A DNA stretch of 64,000 nt from Dama dama (GCF_033118175.1 NC_083692.1:15448001-15512000); one strand, 5' to 3'; counted from the first letter of the stretch, positions 35,895 through 48,479 are shown. Numbers and translations: made by a program. Notes: generated by a model not told the origin, from the letters alone.

Positions 35895-36070
35895 CACCTT
35901 GATGGGGAGGGAGGTGGGAGGGAGGGTCAGGATGGAGAACACATGTACACCCATGGCTGATTCATGTGAAGGTATGGCAAAAACCACCACAATATTGCAA
36001 AGTAATTAGCCTCCAATTAAAATAAAAAAACAAAACCAAAAAAATTAAAAAAAAGAAAAAGAAAAAGTAA
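35895..36070 (+). mobile_element. Bovine-type L1 3' end with A-rich tail
   Basis: 'cacccatggctgattcatgt', 'ccaccacaatattgcaaagt' and 'taattagcctccaattaaaa' then a long A-rich tail: a severely 5'-truncated L1. Confidence 0.85.
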
Positions 36071-36089
36071 CAAGGAAGGATTCTCCCTT

Positions 36090-36225
36090 AGAGATTTGGG
36101 AGGGAGCATGGCCAGGCAGACACCTTGATTTTGAACTTCTGGCACCCAAAACTGTAAGAGCACAAATTTCTGGTATTTTAAGATACCAGGTTTGTGCAGC
36201 ATCCACAGAAAAATAAAACAGTGAT
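36090..36225 (+). repeat. MaLR LTR end fragment
   Basis: 'agacaccttgattttgaact' then 'cccaaaactgtaagagcaca' repeats the 3' part of the LTR at 25049. Confidence 0.5.
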
Positions 36226-36684
36226 GTTCTGGAAAAAAAAAAAAAACACCTTATATAACAACACACAGAAGTGTTTTAAAAAATGGGATGAGATCTCAAG
36301 ACTCAGAAACAAGATGGTGACTATGCTAACTTTATTGCCCCCTTGGGGCTGTGAGAAGCTGGGAGGCAGAGATCACTGCAGCACCTGGCACACAGAAGAT
36401 GCTCAGTGAGTGTTTGTTTACTGGCAGACTGATTTCTGTTTGGACCAGAGACTGAAGCGCCCATGGAGATGGAACAGTGGTGGAGACCAGCAGAGACAAG
36501 TGTTGGGGGAAGATGACTCTGCGGGGAGGAGCAATGGTAAAATAGGAGTCATCATGGTCTGCGGCACATCCCTGCCCAAATAGTGCAGTCCTCCCGGGGT
36601 CAGCTGGGAAAATCCTGTATGTTATTAAGACAGGATATTCCTAGGAAGGGTGCCTTACAGCTAGCAACGGAGCAGCCATGTTCA

Positions 36685-36838
36685 GGGTAGCATCTGCTCC
36701 TCACAGTCTCAAGGGTACGGATGATGACTGCACTCTTTCCAGAAGAGAAAGGTAGGCCCCAGGACTGCAGAGTCACTTGCCCAAGACCACTCACTAGGAA
36801 ATGCAGCAGCTGGAACTTGAACCCAGGGGGCTTCTGAT
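36685..36838 (-). repeat. MIR
   Basis: 'agagtcacttgcccaagacc', 'ctcactaggaaatgcagcag' and 'tggaacttgaacccagg' in antisense MIR order. Confidence 0.75.
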
Positions 36839-37045
36839 CACACACACCCCCTTCTTTGGAACAGAAGATGCAACTGGGGATTTCTGGCTCTAAGTGGCTC
36901 TCTCCCCTGAAATCCCCAGTCCAACACTAAGGCCCTGAAGTAAAGAGGAGGTGTGACAAGGCAGGGGATGTCAGACAACCTCTCAGCAGACTGAAGGGCT
37001 GGTAGACAGGTGCACCCAACAGTGAAGACCCCAAACACTGCATTT

Positions 37046-37046
<1 letters not shown>

Positions 37047-37078
<32 letters not shown>
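37047..37078. repeat. (CA)16 microsatellite
   Basis: Sixteen uninterrupted CA units, followed by a short imperfect extension to about 37090. Confidence 0.97.
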
Positions 37079-37085
<7 letters not shown>

Positions 37086-37429
37086 ACAAATGCCCCAAAC
37101 TCAAATGTTTTACTGCCATCTACTGGAAATTGCCATAATGATCATGTAAATCCATGATGACTCAAGTGTGAAAAAGATGCCCCCTGGAATTGTAAAGTGT
37201 AGAACCTGAACAACTGTACTGGGCAGCCCTAGATATATCTTCTCTTGCCTGGCAGAATGAAAAAAGACAGGGCCCTGGAAATCATGGTAACTGAAGTCCT
37301 GCCCTCATCTTTTAGTCTCTGGCCCAAACAGAGGTTCTGTTGTAGTCTGTCTCCCATAGTTTTGCTACTCAGGCTCGTTTAGACTCTTTTCATCCTTCCT
37401 CTACTTTGTGCACACATCCTGAGCATCTG

Positions 37430-37720
37430 CTCAGGGCCAATTCCCATGTTAGGCTCTGTGGGAACAACATGGGCAGAACCTAGTCCCTGCCTTTCATGAG
37501 GTCGCAATCCAGTGGAGAACAGGGCATGAAAACTTTACATGATAAAATGCAGAGGGACACATGTCAGCTGGATCTGGGGGGCCCAGGGGAGGTTTTCTGG
37601 AGAAAGGGACAGATATGTCAAGCGTGAACTAATTTAATAAAGCAGGCAGACAGCCAGGCAGTGTTCCAGGTGGGGGCCACAATACATGCAAAGGCCTGAA
37701 GGCTAGAATAAGCTTGCAGC
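37430..37720 (+). repeat. Ancient mammalian repeat, L2-like
   Basis: 'gttaggctctgtgggaacaa', 'tagtccctgcctttcatgag' and 'atgcaaaggcctgaaggcta' follow a widespread old repeat order. Confidence 0.45.
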
Positions 37721-37889
37721 CTACAAGGCTTTCAAGCCAGACCCTGGAGGGCCCCAGGTGGGTCTTTGGAGCTCCCGGGGTCCCAGGCCATGCCCAAGGT
37801 GGCTCCCTGCACAGGTGGGCCCTGGAGAGACTGAGTCAGGGGGGCAGCTTCTGGCTGAGGCAACAATGGGGCTGGGCATCAGATCACTC

Positions 37890-38035
37890 AGTCCTTACAA
37901 CCACTGGTGAAGGAATACTACCACGTCCACATTCTATGACTTAAGCAACTCAGAGAGGTTAAGTAACTTGTTCAACCTCACAAAGCTGGAGCGTGACAGG
38001 CAGATCAGATTCAAGTCTGTGACTCCAAGTTCCGG
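37890..38035 (-). repeat. MIR
   Basis: 'gcaactcagagaggttaagt', 'aacttgttcaacctcacaaa' and 'gctggagcgtgacaggcaga'. Confidence 0.75.
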
Positions 38036-39090
38036 CCGCGGCACCCATGGGTCTTACATGTGTGTCTGCTGAAGGATGCCAGGGAGGAGAGGAGACTGAC
38101 TTCCATCCTCATCTCCTTTAGGCTTTGGGGTGTCACTTCCCGAGGCCAGACTTAGAAAATTAAAGGAAGGGGGTAGGTCTTCACAGGGAAAGACAGCGCC
38201 CCGCCGCTCCCACCCCCTGGGCCCAGGCAGTTGAAAGGTTGGGGCTCAGCAGCGCCCCCGTGAGGCGGTCGATCCACCCTCGTGTGTTTCCCTCAGCTCT
38301 CTCAGGGACAATGCGTGTTTCCTCTGCGAGGGCCTGAGTACAAGAGCCTTCCTGCTTCTGTGGGGTTTCAGAAGACTCTTTTTGTTTCTCTCTCAAGGCT
38401 TCAGGCTCTTGCAAGAGTAATAGAAAACGTGGTAGGGTGTATTTTCCCATCTGGATCAGAGACAGTGTGAGCGTCTATCCTGGACTATTTGGGTCCTTCA
38501 CCACGTACTAGCTGTGAGTCCTTGAACATTTTCCCAAGCCTCTGGCTCCTCTCCAGTAAGATGTGGGTGATAGCTCTCAAACCTGGCAGTCTAAGACCTG
38601 CAAGGCATGGTGCATAAGTCCCAGATGTGTGGTCACCATTTACCCTTCTCCCCAAGTAGTCAACTGTCAACTTGCTATGTAGGGGATCCCGTGGCCAACA
38701 GTCTTGACCTTCTCCTGGCACTGTGAGTTACCACACACGTGCGCACACACACACAACCCCCAGAAGGGTGACAGAGGCTGTGGCACAGTTTCCTTTAGAA
38801 ACAACCAAGAAGCATGCAAGCTCACAAGGTGCCCGGCAGAGAGCCCAACCCAGAGCAGAGCTGGGTTCGGTCAGCACTGCCTTTCACCTTTATTCCACCT
38901 TCAAGCCCTGGCTGGAAATGCATGCAGGCAGGAGGGCTCTGGGAGCCCGTTAGCCTCCAGGGGCTGAACAGCTGGCATAGTGGGGTTTGAAGTTTACAGT
39001 TTCATCTACTTGCAAGAAAAGGCTTTCATTCTGCTACTTGGCCAGCTTCTGGAGGCTTCCATTAGGGCTGGGAGCAGGGCCACCCAACCC
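38036..39090. other. Intergenic sequence
   Basis: Unique, moderately GC-rich near 38200. No gene or named repeat apart from a short CA run at 38740. Confidence 0.45.
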
Positions 39091-39200
39091 TCGAGCTTCA
39101 GTTTCCTCATATATAAAATGAGGCCAGTAATATTTATTTAGACCATCATCATGAGGATTAAAATGCAAGAAGTACCTAAAAGGTCTAACATAATACCAGA
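39090..39200 (+). repeat. MIR fragment
   Basis: 'cttcagtttcctcatatata' then 'atgaggattaaaatgcaaga'. Confidence 0.65.
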
Positions 39201-39399
39201 AACAAGATGAACCCAGAAGAAGGTTAGCTATGATGGCCATGGTGGAATCCAGGAGGGTTTGGAGGTATCCGAAGGATTCTACTCTCAACCATCCAACTGC
39301 CAACTACTGTAGGAGGTTGAGGAGGCAAATGCCATAGCTGTTTTGGAGCCAGGAGCCAGTCTCTCCTTGCTCCACTCCTGTGATGGGAGGGAAATGGGT

Positions 39400-39560
39400 A
39401 CAAACTTTCTGGGGAGGGTAGTTTGGCAATAGGGGTCCTTTAGACCCAGCCACTCCACTTCTTAGAATTCAGCCAAGGGAATAATTATAGAGCCCCATAG
39501 AGCTGTTTGTGCTAGGACATTAATCGCAATGTTACTAACAATAGTGAGAAGTTGGAAGTA
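39400..39560 (+). repeat. Old L1-like fragment
   Basis: 'acccagccactccacttctt' and 'taggacattaatcgcaatgt' resemble an L1 3' region. Confidence 0.45.
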
Positions 39561-40417
39561 ATATAAAGTCAGAGATGCGCTCAACACACACTTCGGCTGA
39601 ATGCCAAATGGCCAAGATCAGTCCTGTTCGTTCAGCTGAAGTCCAGGCCAACGTCTAACATGACCTTCACGAAACGAGCGTCTTTGTTAAAGGAGTACAT
39701 CTAAAATGTTATCAGAGATTACTTGTACGATAATTCCATTAATGAATGTCATTGTCAACGCTTAACTGTTTAACATTTTAACACAAGAACATTCTTCTCC
39801 AGTGCTGGCAGTTAACAAGCTCCCTCCTGTATTGTATATTACACACATTTGTGTTAATAAATTGATGTTTCTTTCAGCTGAGGATGGTGGAGGAGTGGGA
39901 TCCTCACTTTTTCTAGTAATTTCTTCTTTTCTTCATATTCTTTACATTTCTTCCCACATTGGGTCAAATATGATTTGCCATGGATAATGTTGCACATCAC
40001 TTTAGAGGTTTGCCTCCTTGTGAAATTGGGAAATTGGTTGACATTCTGTTTTTAGTTTGTCTTTACAAGGTGTAAATAATTACAAATGAGGTTTTTTATT
40101 AAAGTTTCATGCCCTAGACAGAATAAAGTTACTAAAAGTTGACTACATTTTAAAAGATTATTTTGTTTAGTGTTACAAATGTTAGTATCTCAATTCTACA
40201 AAAATTAAAATTAAATATAATCTAATATCCATTATTCTTCTTCATACTATTATTTTAATGTTTTATTATTGTTGCCTCAAAAAGTATTTTCTAAAGGAAT
40301 TTGGCTGGCATGCTTTCTTAATATTTTTATTAGCTTTCAACGTTTCCTTTATATTTAAACACTCAAAATGCTTAATAATGATTTCTGTACAAAAAAAGGG
40401 ACAGTGTTTATAATTAT
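39560..40417. other. AT-rich intergenic sequence
   Basis: No gene or named repeat. Confidence 0.45.
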
Positions 40418-40520
40418 CATGTTGTTATTCAGTAGCTCAGTCATGTCCAACTCTTTGCAACCCCATGGACTGCAGCACACCAAGCTTCCCTCTCCTCACC
40501 ATCTCCCAGAACTTGCTCAT
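40418..40520 (-). mobile_element. BovB LINE 3' end
   Basis: 'tgttgttattcagtagctca', 'caaccccatggactgcagca' and 'caccatctcccagaacttgc'. Confidence 0.9.
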
Positions 40521-41689
40521 GATAATCATCATGAGTGATACACATTTTACTTTTGCAATAATAAATATATATATTTATTCTCTAACTGGCTGATAGAATT
40601 TCAACAAATAGAGCACAAGAGAAGAACTCACTACAAGTTACATCTAGAAGGTTATCCGCACTTGAAGGTGGTTATTAGCAGTAAAGCCAAATGACATGTC
40701 ATGTGTGTACAATGGAGATTATTTTGCTTCATGGATGCGAAGGTTATGTAGCATGGTCACAGTTCGTGGGTCATGTGCAAGTCCAGGGAACCCAGAAATG
40801 ATGCTAATGTCTGAACCGAGCTTTTCAGCCTTTCAATGACCAAGGCTGAAGATGAAGCTGAAGAGTATATTTTGTCTAGAAATCAAGGTCAAAGCCAAAT
40901 TGTGGGGCATCTCTACAAACCCATGTCCCTTCTGTAAGCTGTCCATTGAAAATGATGTGGGAAACGTATGTATCAGCATGGAAGAACTGTATTGTTATTG
41001 CTGAATTTTAAAGACTGGTTATAAAAGAGGATGAGGTTGTGGGCCCAAATTTGTAATTAAGGGGGCAAATTTCAAATAAATAAAAGATTGAAAGATACAT
41101 ACAAAATATTAATGATGATTATCTCTGGGTTTAGGATGAGGGGATTTCTGCTTTGTTTTTAATACATTATTTGTATTTTCTTATAAAACATGCCACTCAT
41201 ATGATTTTTAAAAATTAAAAATATTTAAAATGTATCTCTTCTGTCTCCCCTTTCTGTTTCACCGGCCAGATTTCAAGCTTGCCGAGCTGGCCAGATGGCC
41301 TGGGATACTGACCACAACTGCCTGTAGTGCTCACTGTCCATGTTCATTTGAGGTCAAGGCTTTGGCAGGCTGGAGCTGCCTTTCTTGGACCTGTTTCTGG
41401 GAGGAGAAATGCCAAGAGGAAGTCAAGGGTCGGTAAGGGAATAGGGAAGGGCAGTGGGTAGTAGCTCCATCTGCCCAGTGAGGAGCTGGAATCTCAGAGA
41501 GGCTAGAAGTGCCAGGAAAATCTTGCATCTGTCCTGAGACCTGGGGGATAAATAGCTTGAATATGTCTAAACGCTTCTAGTAGAAGAAAAAGCTCCAAAG
41601 TTGTCCCCCAAATTAATTTTCCTTTTCTTTATTATGGGGTTTCCCTGTTGGCTCAGGCGTATCAATATAATTCACAAATTTTAGCTCAT
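40521..41689. other. Intergenic sequence
   Basis: AT-rich with short frames only. A fragment of a SINE head (about 41636-41658) is too short to classify. Confidence 0.45.
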
Positions 41690-42275
41690 TATCTAGTTAC
41701 TTGCAGCTATGTGCGGCCAAGTGAGGCTACCCGGGTGGTGCTAGTGGTAAAGAACATGCCTGACTATGTAGGGCACATAAGAGATGCAGGTTTGATCCCT
41801 GGGTCAGGAAGATCCCCTGAAGGTTGGTGTGACAACCCACTCCAATATTCTTTCCTGGAGAATCACATGGACAGATGAGCTTGGTAAGCTACAGTCCATA
41901 GGGTCACAAAGAGTCAGACATGACTAAAGTGACTTAGTAAGTACTCATGCATGCACACATGTGGCCATGTGACTAAGTTCTGGGTGGTAAGAGGTAGTAA
42001 ATGGATGTGTTGCATGCAACTTCCAGGAAACACCCTTAAAGAGAAGTGTATATCCTTTCTCCTTTTCTCCTTCTTGCTTGTTGGAATATGAATATGATGG
42101 CTGGGGCAGGAGCAACCATTCTGGACCATGAGGCAACATACTTGGGATGATGGAACAACAAGGTAGAAAGAGTCTGAGCAGATATCACAGAGCCTCCACA
42201 GCAGCCCTGGATTGTCTCCTTCAAACTTCACTAAAGTGAGAATAAATTTCCGTCTTAGTTTAAACCAGCATTTTC
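41690..42275 (+). repeat. Old LTR-like repeat, family uncertain (copy 3 of 3), split by Bov-tA
   Basis: 'tgcagctatgtgcggccaag' precedes the SINE and 'gtggccatgtgactaagttc' follows it. Further matches to the 34810 copy are 'gatggctggggcaggagcaa' and 'ttctggaccatgag'. It ends near 'agaataaatttccgtct'. Confidence 0.55.
41720..41943 (+). mobile_element. Bov-tA SINE
   Basis: Diverged sense head, 'gtttgatccctgggtcagga', 'acaacccactccaatattct', 'gacatgactaaagtgactta'. The flanks 'tgcggccaagtga' and 'tgtggccatgtga' mark a diverged target-site duplication. Confidence 0.88.
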
Positions 42276-42309
42276 TTGGGATTTCTATCACATGTCAGAG
42301 AACTTATTC

Positions 42310-42643
42310 TTTTTTTTTTTTTAAGATATTTAATGCATACATAACTTGATGTTACTTTTTTAAAATTTCATTGATTTTTGGCTGCACTGGGTCTTTGTTG
42401 CTGCACCGAGGCTTTCTCTAGTTGTGGTGAGTGCTGGCTACTCTTCATTGCGATGCTTGGGCTTCTCACTGTCGTGGCTTCTCTTGTTGCAGAGGACAGG
42501 CTCTAGGCACACAGGCTCCAGTATCTGTGGGGCATGGGTTAAGTTGCCCTTCCACATATGGGATCTTCCTGGACCAGGGATCAAACCCATGTCCCCTGCA
42601 TTGGCAGGCAGATTCTTAACCACTGGATCACCAGGGAAGTCCA
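42310..42643 (-). mobile_element. CHR-2-type SINE
   Basis: T-run (tail in reverse), 'ttgatttttggctgcactgg', 'gcttctcttgttgcagagga' and head 'actggatcaccagggaagtc'. Confidence 0.92.
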
Positions 42644-42664
42644 GACACTAATCTTAATTAATTA

Positions 42665-42765
42665 CAATAGTGTGTGTGTGTGCTTAGTTGCTCAGTCATG
42701 TCTGAATCTTCGTGACCCGATGAACAGTAGCCAGCCAGACTCCTCTGTCCATGGGGATTCTATCT
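42665..42765 (-). mobile_element. Bov-A SINE fragment with GT run
   Basis: A short GT run then 'ttgctcagtcatgtctgaat' and 'cagactcctctgtccatggg'. Confidence 0.85.
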
Positions 42766-42842
42766 CTTATTTAGTATTTCTATGCCAGCCACTATTCTAA
42801 GTGTTTACAGATGTTATCTTATTTAATCTATGTAACAATCCT

Positions 42843-43037
42843 ATGCGTGTGTGCATGTTCAGCCGCTTCAGTCATGTCTGACTCTTTTTGACCCTACGGA
42901 CAGTAGCCCGTTGGGCTCCTTGTTGCCATTTCTTTCTCCAGGGGATCTTCCTGAACCAGGGATCGAACCCATGTCTTTTGTGTCTCCTGCACTGGCAGCC
43001 GGATTCTAGCGCCACTAGCGCCACCTGGGAAGCCCAA
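42843..43037 (-). mobile_element. Bov-tA SINE
   Basis: 'cttcagtcatgtctgactct', 'cttcctgaaccagggatcga' and 'cgccacctgggaagccc'. Confidence 0.9.
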
Positions 43038-43274
43038 GTCTCTTTGTGTTAATACTAATCCCCACCCTACCCCATGCCCTGTCTCCAGCAAAAACCTGTT
43101 CTCTCTACATCCTGTTTGACAGAGAAAAGATTCTGGCCAGCTAATTCATGCTATGAGGTAAGAGATTGACATCAACATGGTAAGTTCTCTTTCCATAAGA
43201 AAAGCTGGCTCTTTAATCTTATGTCAGTGTGAGGGTTTAGGTGTAAGAGACACAGAAGGAACCACCCTGGGTGA

Positions 43275-43505
43275 GTTCTGGCCACTGGAATCAAGTAGCC
43301 TGAATTTTATCTCTGCAGCCAGTAAGCTTTGCAATCCTGGCAAATCTCATAACCACTCTGAGCCTCCACTTCCCTCTCTACAAAATTAAGTAGAATCAGA
43401 CTTTCACTGGGCACCGGTTCTGTAAGGATTGAACGAAATAACCCAATGTGAAGGCTCTGGCCCCTTTTCAGCTGGGTACTCAATAAGCGTCAGTAAATAT
43501 AAATC
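43275..43505 (+). repeat. MIR
   Basis: 'caatcctggcaaatctcata', 'accactctgagcctccactt' and 'ggattgaacgaaataaccca'. Confidence 0.75.
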
Positions 43506-43555
43506 TTTAGTTAGTGGAATTCTGTTTATCTGTTGTTCCCTCTAGCCTATTTTTA

Positions 43556-43700
43556 AAGGTCAGATTTTGAGATATAATTTACATACACTAATGTCTACCC
43601 TCTTAAAGGGTACAGTTCTACAGTTTTGACAAACATACAGTTAAGTAACTACCACCACGATCAAGGTATAGATTTTCACACTTGAATTGTTCCCTCAGGC
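43556..43700 (-). repeat. Old L1M 3'-end fragment
   Basis: 'gagatataatttacatacac', 'ggtacagttctacagttttg' and 'ctaccaccacgatcaaggta'. Confidence 0.65.
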
Positions 43701-43724
43701 ACCTTTGTCCCTAAGACTGTTTCT

Positions 43725-44000
43725 TATTCATTCTAATATTTACCGAGTACCCACTGTGTGCCAGGCTCCATGCTAGGTCTAAGCTACAGAAACAAAACTG
43801 ATGGTTAAGTCCTTGCCCTTGGAAGTTTAGAGTTTATCAGAAGGAAGAAGACAATAAACAAGCAAATAAACATACACACAAATAGGATCATCATCGAAGC
43901 GACAAGTGTTATGCAACAAGCAGGATTTTTTTTGTTAGTTAGTAGCCAGGGGGACTATTTCAGTCGAAAGGGCAGGTGCTATCTTTGTCATTTAAAATTC
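43725..44000 (+). repeat. Ancient mammalian repeat, L2-like
   Basis: 'ccactgtgtgccaggctcca', 'tccttgcccttggaagttta' and 'acaagtgttatgcaacaagc'. Confidence 0.45.
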
Positions 44001-44170
44001 ACAACAAATGCTGCAAGTTAGTTAAAAATCCCCATTTAATGGGCAGGGTATCTGAGGCTCAAAGTGGCTAAGTTCTGTGCAACCCGAACGTCCTTGAGGT
44101 CACACAGCATGTAAATGGGAAAACAGGGCTTTAAGTCCAAGTCAGCAGACACCAAAATCTCACACCCAAA
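44000..44170 (-). repeat. MIR
   Basis: 'gggtatctgaggctcaaagt' then 'aggtcacacagcatgtaaat'. Confidence 0.7.
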
Positions 44171-45190
44171 CTCGTGGTTTTTTTCATCACATCACACTGG
44201 GCCCTGGGCCATCACTGCTAGAGCAGAGGAGAGATGGAGGCAGGGGGTTCAGGGTGTGAGGTCTGGGCTGCTTGCTGCTCTGCACCCGTAAACACATGTC
44301 CGAGAGTCCTGCAAACAGCAGTGACCTCAGCCTCCTTGTCTGCCCTCCTCCTCCTCTAATTGAGATGTCAACCTTTTTCCTCATTCCCTCTCTTCTTTGG
44401 ACACTTGGCATTGCAGGGCTCTCCATAGAGACAGCTGATCTCACCCTGCAACTCCATCATGAAGACACAAACTGAGGTTGCATCAAGCAGGTGAGGGTCC
44501 ACCCTCTCCACCCTCCCTTCCTCTTCCTTCCCCCCTCATCTTCCTTCTCCTTCCCTCTACTTCCTCCTTTTTCTTTTCCCTCCGTGCACCTCCTGCTTTC
44601 TCTCTCCCTCTGCCTTCTTCAGGCTTTGAGATGAAAGGGCCAATTAATCTTGCTGCCACCACCCCTGTCTGCTAAGCTGTGTACTGGTCCACAGGCTTAG
44701 GCGTTCCTACCAGGACTGCCTGTGCGGTCCCTGGAAACCACAGCTAATTGGTAAAAGATCACATTTGTTTTCCCGCAGCCTGAATATATCAAAGGAGACT
44801 CTGCCAAGCCCAGTGAACGTCTCCACTCTGATGCATCCACCACCCGGGAGAACACTGAGGTTACCTGTCACCCAGAGGGTGACCATGTTCAGACCTGCTG
44901 CTCCTATCTTGACATGTGGCCTTGGGTGATTGAGCCTCACTGGCTTAACCACATTCACACTCTCTAGCAGCACAAATGGCAGAGCATCTGATTAACCTGC
45001 TGCAGCCTTTACTTATGTAATTTTACACAAATATTTTACTTAAAGAGAGACTATGCAGGTCTTTTACTCTGGGGAAGTATGCCATGTACTTTCATCCTTT
45101 CTGTATGTTCTAGAAAAGGTAACCATCAATGAGATGTTTACATGTTAAGTCACACTTTAAATAGAACACAGGCCAGGCTTACAAATCAAC
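44171..45190. other. Intergenic sequence
   Basis: Contains a pyrimidine-rich stretch at 44500-44620; otherwise unique. No gene. Confidence 0.45.
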
Positions 45191-45345
45191 AGGCTGCAAA
45201 TCTCTGAACCTCAGTTTCCTCGTAAGAAAAATGGGTTTAATAATGTTTCCCCAGCTACCTTACAGGGCTGTTGAGAGACTTGCGGAATGAAATTTTAATT
45301 TTGTGGATGCACTTTGTAACCTGCAAAGTGCTTGATTGCATTAAA
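45190..45345 (+). repeat. MIR
   Basis: 'tctctgaacctcagtttcct', 'aaaaatgggtttaataatgt' and 'cttacagggctgttgagaga'. Confidence 0.8.
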
Positions 45346-46410
45346 GTAATATCATTAAAATGAAGATGTAGTTGGCCAACCAAATTACTACTTCCAAATA
45401 GAAATTCTGTGATAACCCAATTTTCATGTGTTTGGCTGGCTAAGACAAAGATTGCACTTGCATCTTTTTGGAATCCAGGCAGGCAGGGATGGCATCTCGC
45501 TAAACCTTCTGAGACTTGGGGAGCACTTTCTGGTTGCCTCTGGCTACGACTTGCTCTTGGCAGTAAAGAGCATCCAGTCTGAGGAGGTCTATTAAGATCT
45601 TAATTTCAGGGCACCAGTTAGCCTTGAGACCCCAGCCTGTCTTCACCATGATCAATCTGAAATAAGAGCACAAGAATGAATGAAGCCCACTCCCCACAGC
45701 CTCCTGAGGTATGGCCCTTGCATCTTGGAATATTCTCTGTCCCAACCCTTGAGTTGTAGGGCCAGACAGACGTTTGTATGGTTCCTCATCCAAGGGAGAA
45801 GCCGCTTACTGTGCAGTTTTTCTCTTTGTACACAACATTTTGAGGCAAATGGAATAATTGCCCCTGGGGAGGGAGTTCATTTTATTCAGATAACATCACC
45901 AAATAGCAAGATTTGTGGCACATATTTCTGAGAAAACGCTCAGCAGCACTCAGATGCCTGTCTGTGTTCCTGCTCCCTTGGGATCGCCTGCAGGTAGAGT
46001 CATAGCTTAACTATGAGAATATATGATAAGGGAGATGCAGAGTGTGGTTTATAAATTATTTTCTGATGCTGTTTATGGAGGATGAGACTATAGTTGGGGT
46101 GGGTGGTGGCAGGATGCAAGATCAATACGAAATGTGTCCTCATCAGACACTCCAAAGACCTTGGAACATAGCTTCTTCTCTCAAAGACCAGAATCAATTC
46201 ATCATTGATACACTTGTACTCAGCATCCCTTCTGGACAAACCATCATGTTAGGAGATATGGAGGAGACCCCCAAATACTTCCCACATAGACCAGGAGCTC
46301 TCATTTTAGTTGGAAAGATAAGATGTTCTTGAATAAAGATAAGAATAAAGATAAGAGCCCAGGCAGGAAGAGAAAAAAAGCTAATACTGTCCAATCTCCT
46401 GCCAGGATGA
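45346..46410. other. Intergenic sequence
   Basis: Unique sequence; short frames only. 46195-46330 has weak old-repeat wording. Confidence 0.4.
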
Positions 46411-46414
46411 GGCA

Positions 46415-46550
46415 CTTATTTTATCCCATTCGACCATCACCATCGCAAGGTAACATCTTCATCTCATTTTAGGGATGAGAATACTAAGAGCAGAGAGGTT
46501 AGATGACTTTGCTCCAGGTGCCACAGCCGCGGTCAGGGGCAATAAAGTGT
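46415..46550 (-). repeat. MIR
   Basis: 'atctcattttagggatgaga' then 'agagaggttagatgactttg'. Confidence 0.7.
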
Positions 46551-46910
46551 CCATTCTCGGTCTGCTTAATTCTGATGGGGCCAGAACTGAAGTTTTCAAA
46601 TTGCCTTCCCTATTGATTTTGTCAGAGATAGTCACCAATTTTAGAAAAACAAAATAACACTTGGCTGTCCTTCCTCTTCCTCAGTTCACTGAGTGGGGGA
46701 GGGGAGTGCTGAGGAACTACTAGCTCTAGATTGGAAGCTCTAATGTTCTTTTCGGTTGATAAACCACATTTCTAAACAAATATAATTGTTCTTGTCCGTT
46801 TGTGTTTCCAAGGCCAGATCTCCATCTCCTTCCTGGCTGAATGTTCCCTTCCCCCACCAACATCTTCCCACATTCCTTAGCTTCTCCTTTCTCTCTCTCC
46901 TTCCCTCCCC

Positions 46911-46944
<34 letters not shown>

Positions 46945-47830
46945 AGACACACACCTTCCCACCACACACCCATATGCAAAATAAAATTAGAAATACCGCC
47001 TGACTCTCAAGGTATTTAGGGAATGGAGATCTTCAATCAATACAGCCAAGTCCTCCATTCCCTCCCTCCCAAGCCAGGTTGAGAGGCAGGCAGAGCTTCT
47101 GAAACAGGTCCAGACAGCCGTGATCTTGACACAAAGAGGCTCTAAAGGAAAAAAAAACCTGACCATTTGTGCTTTCCTGTGCCTGTCCTCTGGCCATCAG
47201 GTCTCACAGGGCTACCAGATTCTCAGAGACCAAAACCTAGCAAGCTGTTCTTTTGCTTATACGTAAGACCCTTGCAGAACACGAAAAGGTTTCCTGGTTC
47301 TCTTTTTCATTTTGATGCCTACCATTAAAACACAGAGAAAACAGTATGTGATGCTTCGAAAATATAGGCTGAGCTGATAAGCATATTGTCCTCATTTTAA
47401 GGGCTTATTCTTGTTTTAATCAACCAGTTGAGGAAGCAATAAACAATTCCTCGTTTATGATGTTTGCCTTCACCCAGAGGAGTGTAACAGGGCAGTTAGG
47501 TGAGCTCTGACAGTTCAAGAGGCCAAGGTAGTGATGGTGCCCATATTACTGCAGTGGTTCTAAAGCCCTCTCTGCTTCCTCCAACCTCCATCTGACACAC
47601 ACTGGCCAACTGTCCCCACCCTCTTGGTGCCTCTTGGTACCTACCTCAGACTGGTGGGATCAGATAAAAGAAAGGGCATAGGAAGAGCGAGATGGGGCCA
47701 AGACTCCAGGCAGAAGCTCCTGGTTCAAGCTGTTCAAGCTCTGTATCTGGATAAATGGCTCAGTCATACTCCTTTCTCCCAAGTCAGAGCTCCCCCTGGG
47801 TCTCAGGGTGATGCTGGGCTGTGTGGAGGC
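46551..47830. other. Intergenic sequence
   Basis: Unique apart from the CA microsatellite at 46913. No exon recognised. Confidence 0.45.
46913..46940. repeat. (AC)14 microsatellite
   Basis: Fourteen uninterrupted AC units preceded by a CT-rich stretch. Confidence 0.97.
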
Positions 47831-47834
47831 TGAG

Positions 47835-48030
47835 AGCAGCTGCATTAGTTCAAATCCAGGCTCTGCCACTTACCCGCCATATGTCCTTGGGCATATGAAC
47901 TTAGCTCCTCCGTGCCTCAGTCTCCTCATCCATACAATGGACATCACGGAGCTTCTGCTGAGGATGAACAAAGCTGCCTCATGCTAAAGGCTTAGCACAG
48001 TGCCTGGTTCCCAGTAAGGGCCCAACAAAT
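47835..48030 (+). repeat. MIR
   Basis: 'aaatccaggctctgccactt', 'cgtgcctcagtctcctcatc' and 'ggcttagcacagtgcctggt'. Confidence 0.85.
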
Positions 48031-48034
48031 AGAG

Positions 48035-48170
48035 TCAATAATTACAAACTAACACTCAAATAGCACTCACCCTGGGCAGGCACTGTTTAAGCGCTTTACA
48101 TAGATTATTGACATATAAGCTCACTTCTCTCTTTTACAGATGGTGAAACTGGAATCTGAAGATCACCCAG
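48035..48170 (-). repeat. MIR-related fragment
   Basis: 'ttaagcgctttacatagatt' then 'tttacagatggtgaaactgg'. Confidence 0.6.
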
Positions 48171-48479
48171 CTGTGAATGATGGACATTCAGACCCCGGGC
48201 AGACAGGCTCCAGGGTCGGGACTCTCAAGCCATCAGCACAAGGACGCTGATCTTCAAAGGTGGTCGCCCCCGGGGAAAAGCTGAACTCCTAATACCCGCC
48301 TATTTCCTCAGTCTGAGAAGACCGGAGAGGATGGAAGGGTCTCAGCCACAGTGGGGAGGGAAGGAGCAGATGACGGTGAGAGCGTCCACATCAGGGCTGA
48401 ATCCAGAGCTCACAGCTGGACTGGTGGCTGAAGTCAGGCGGGGAGCCCCAGCCCGCTCCAGAGGAGCGAGGTGGGGGAA

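Noticed and set aside
41636..41658. A further SINE at 'gggtttccctgttggctcag'
   Set aside because: Only about 22 bases match a SINE head and the rest does not, so it is too short to call.
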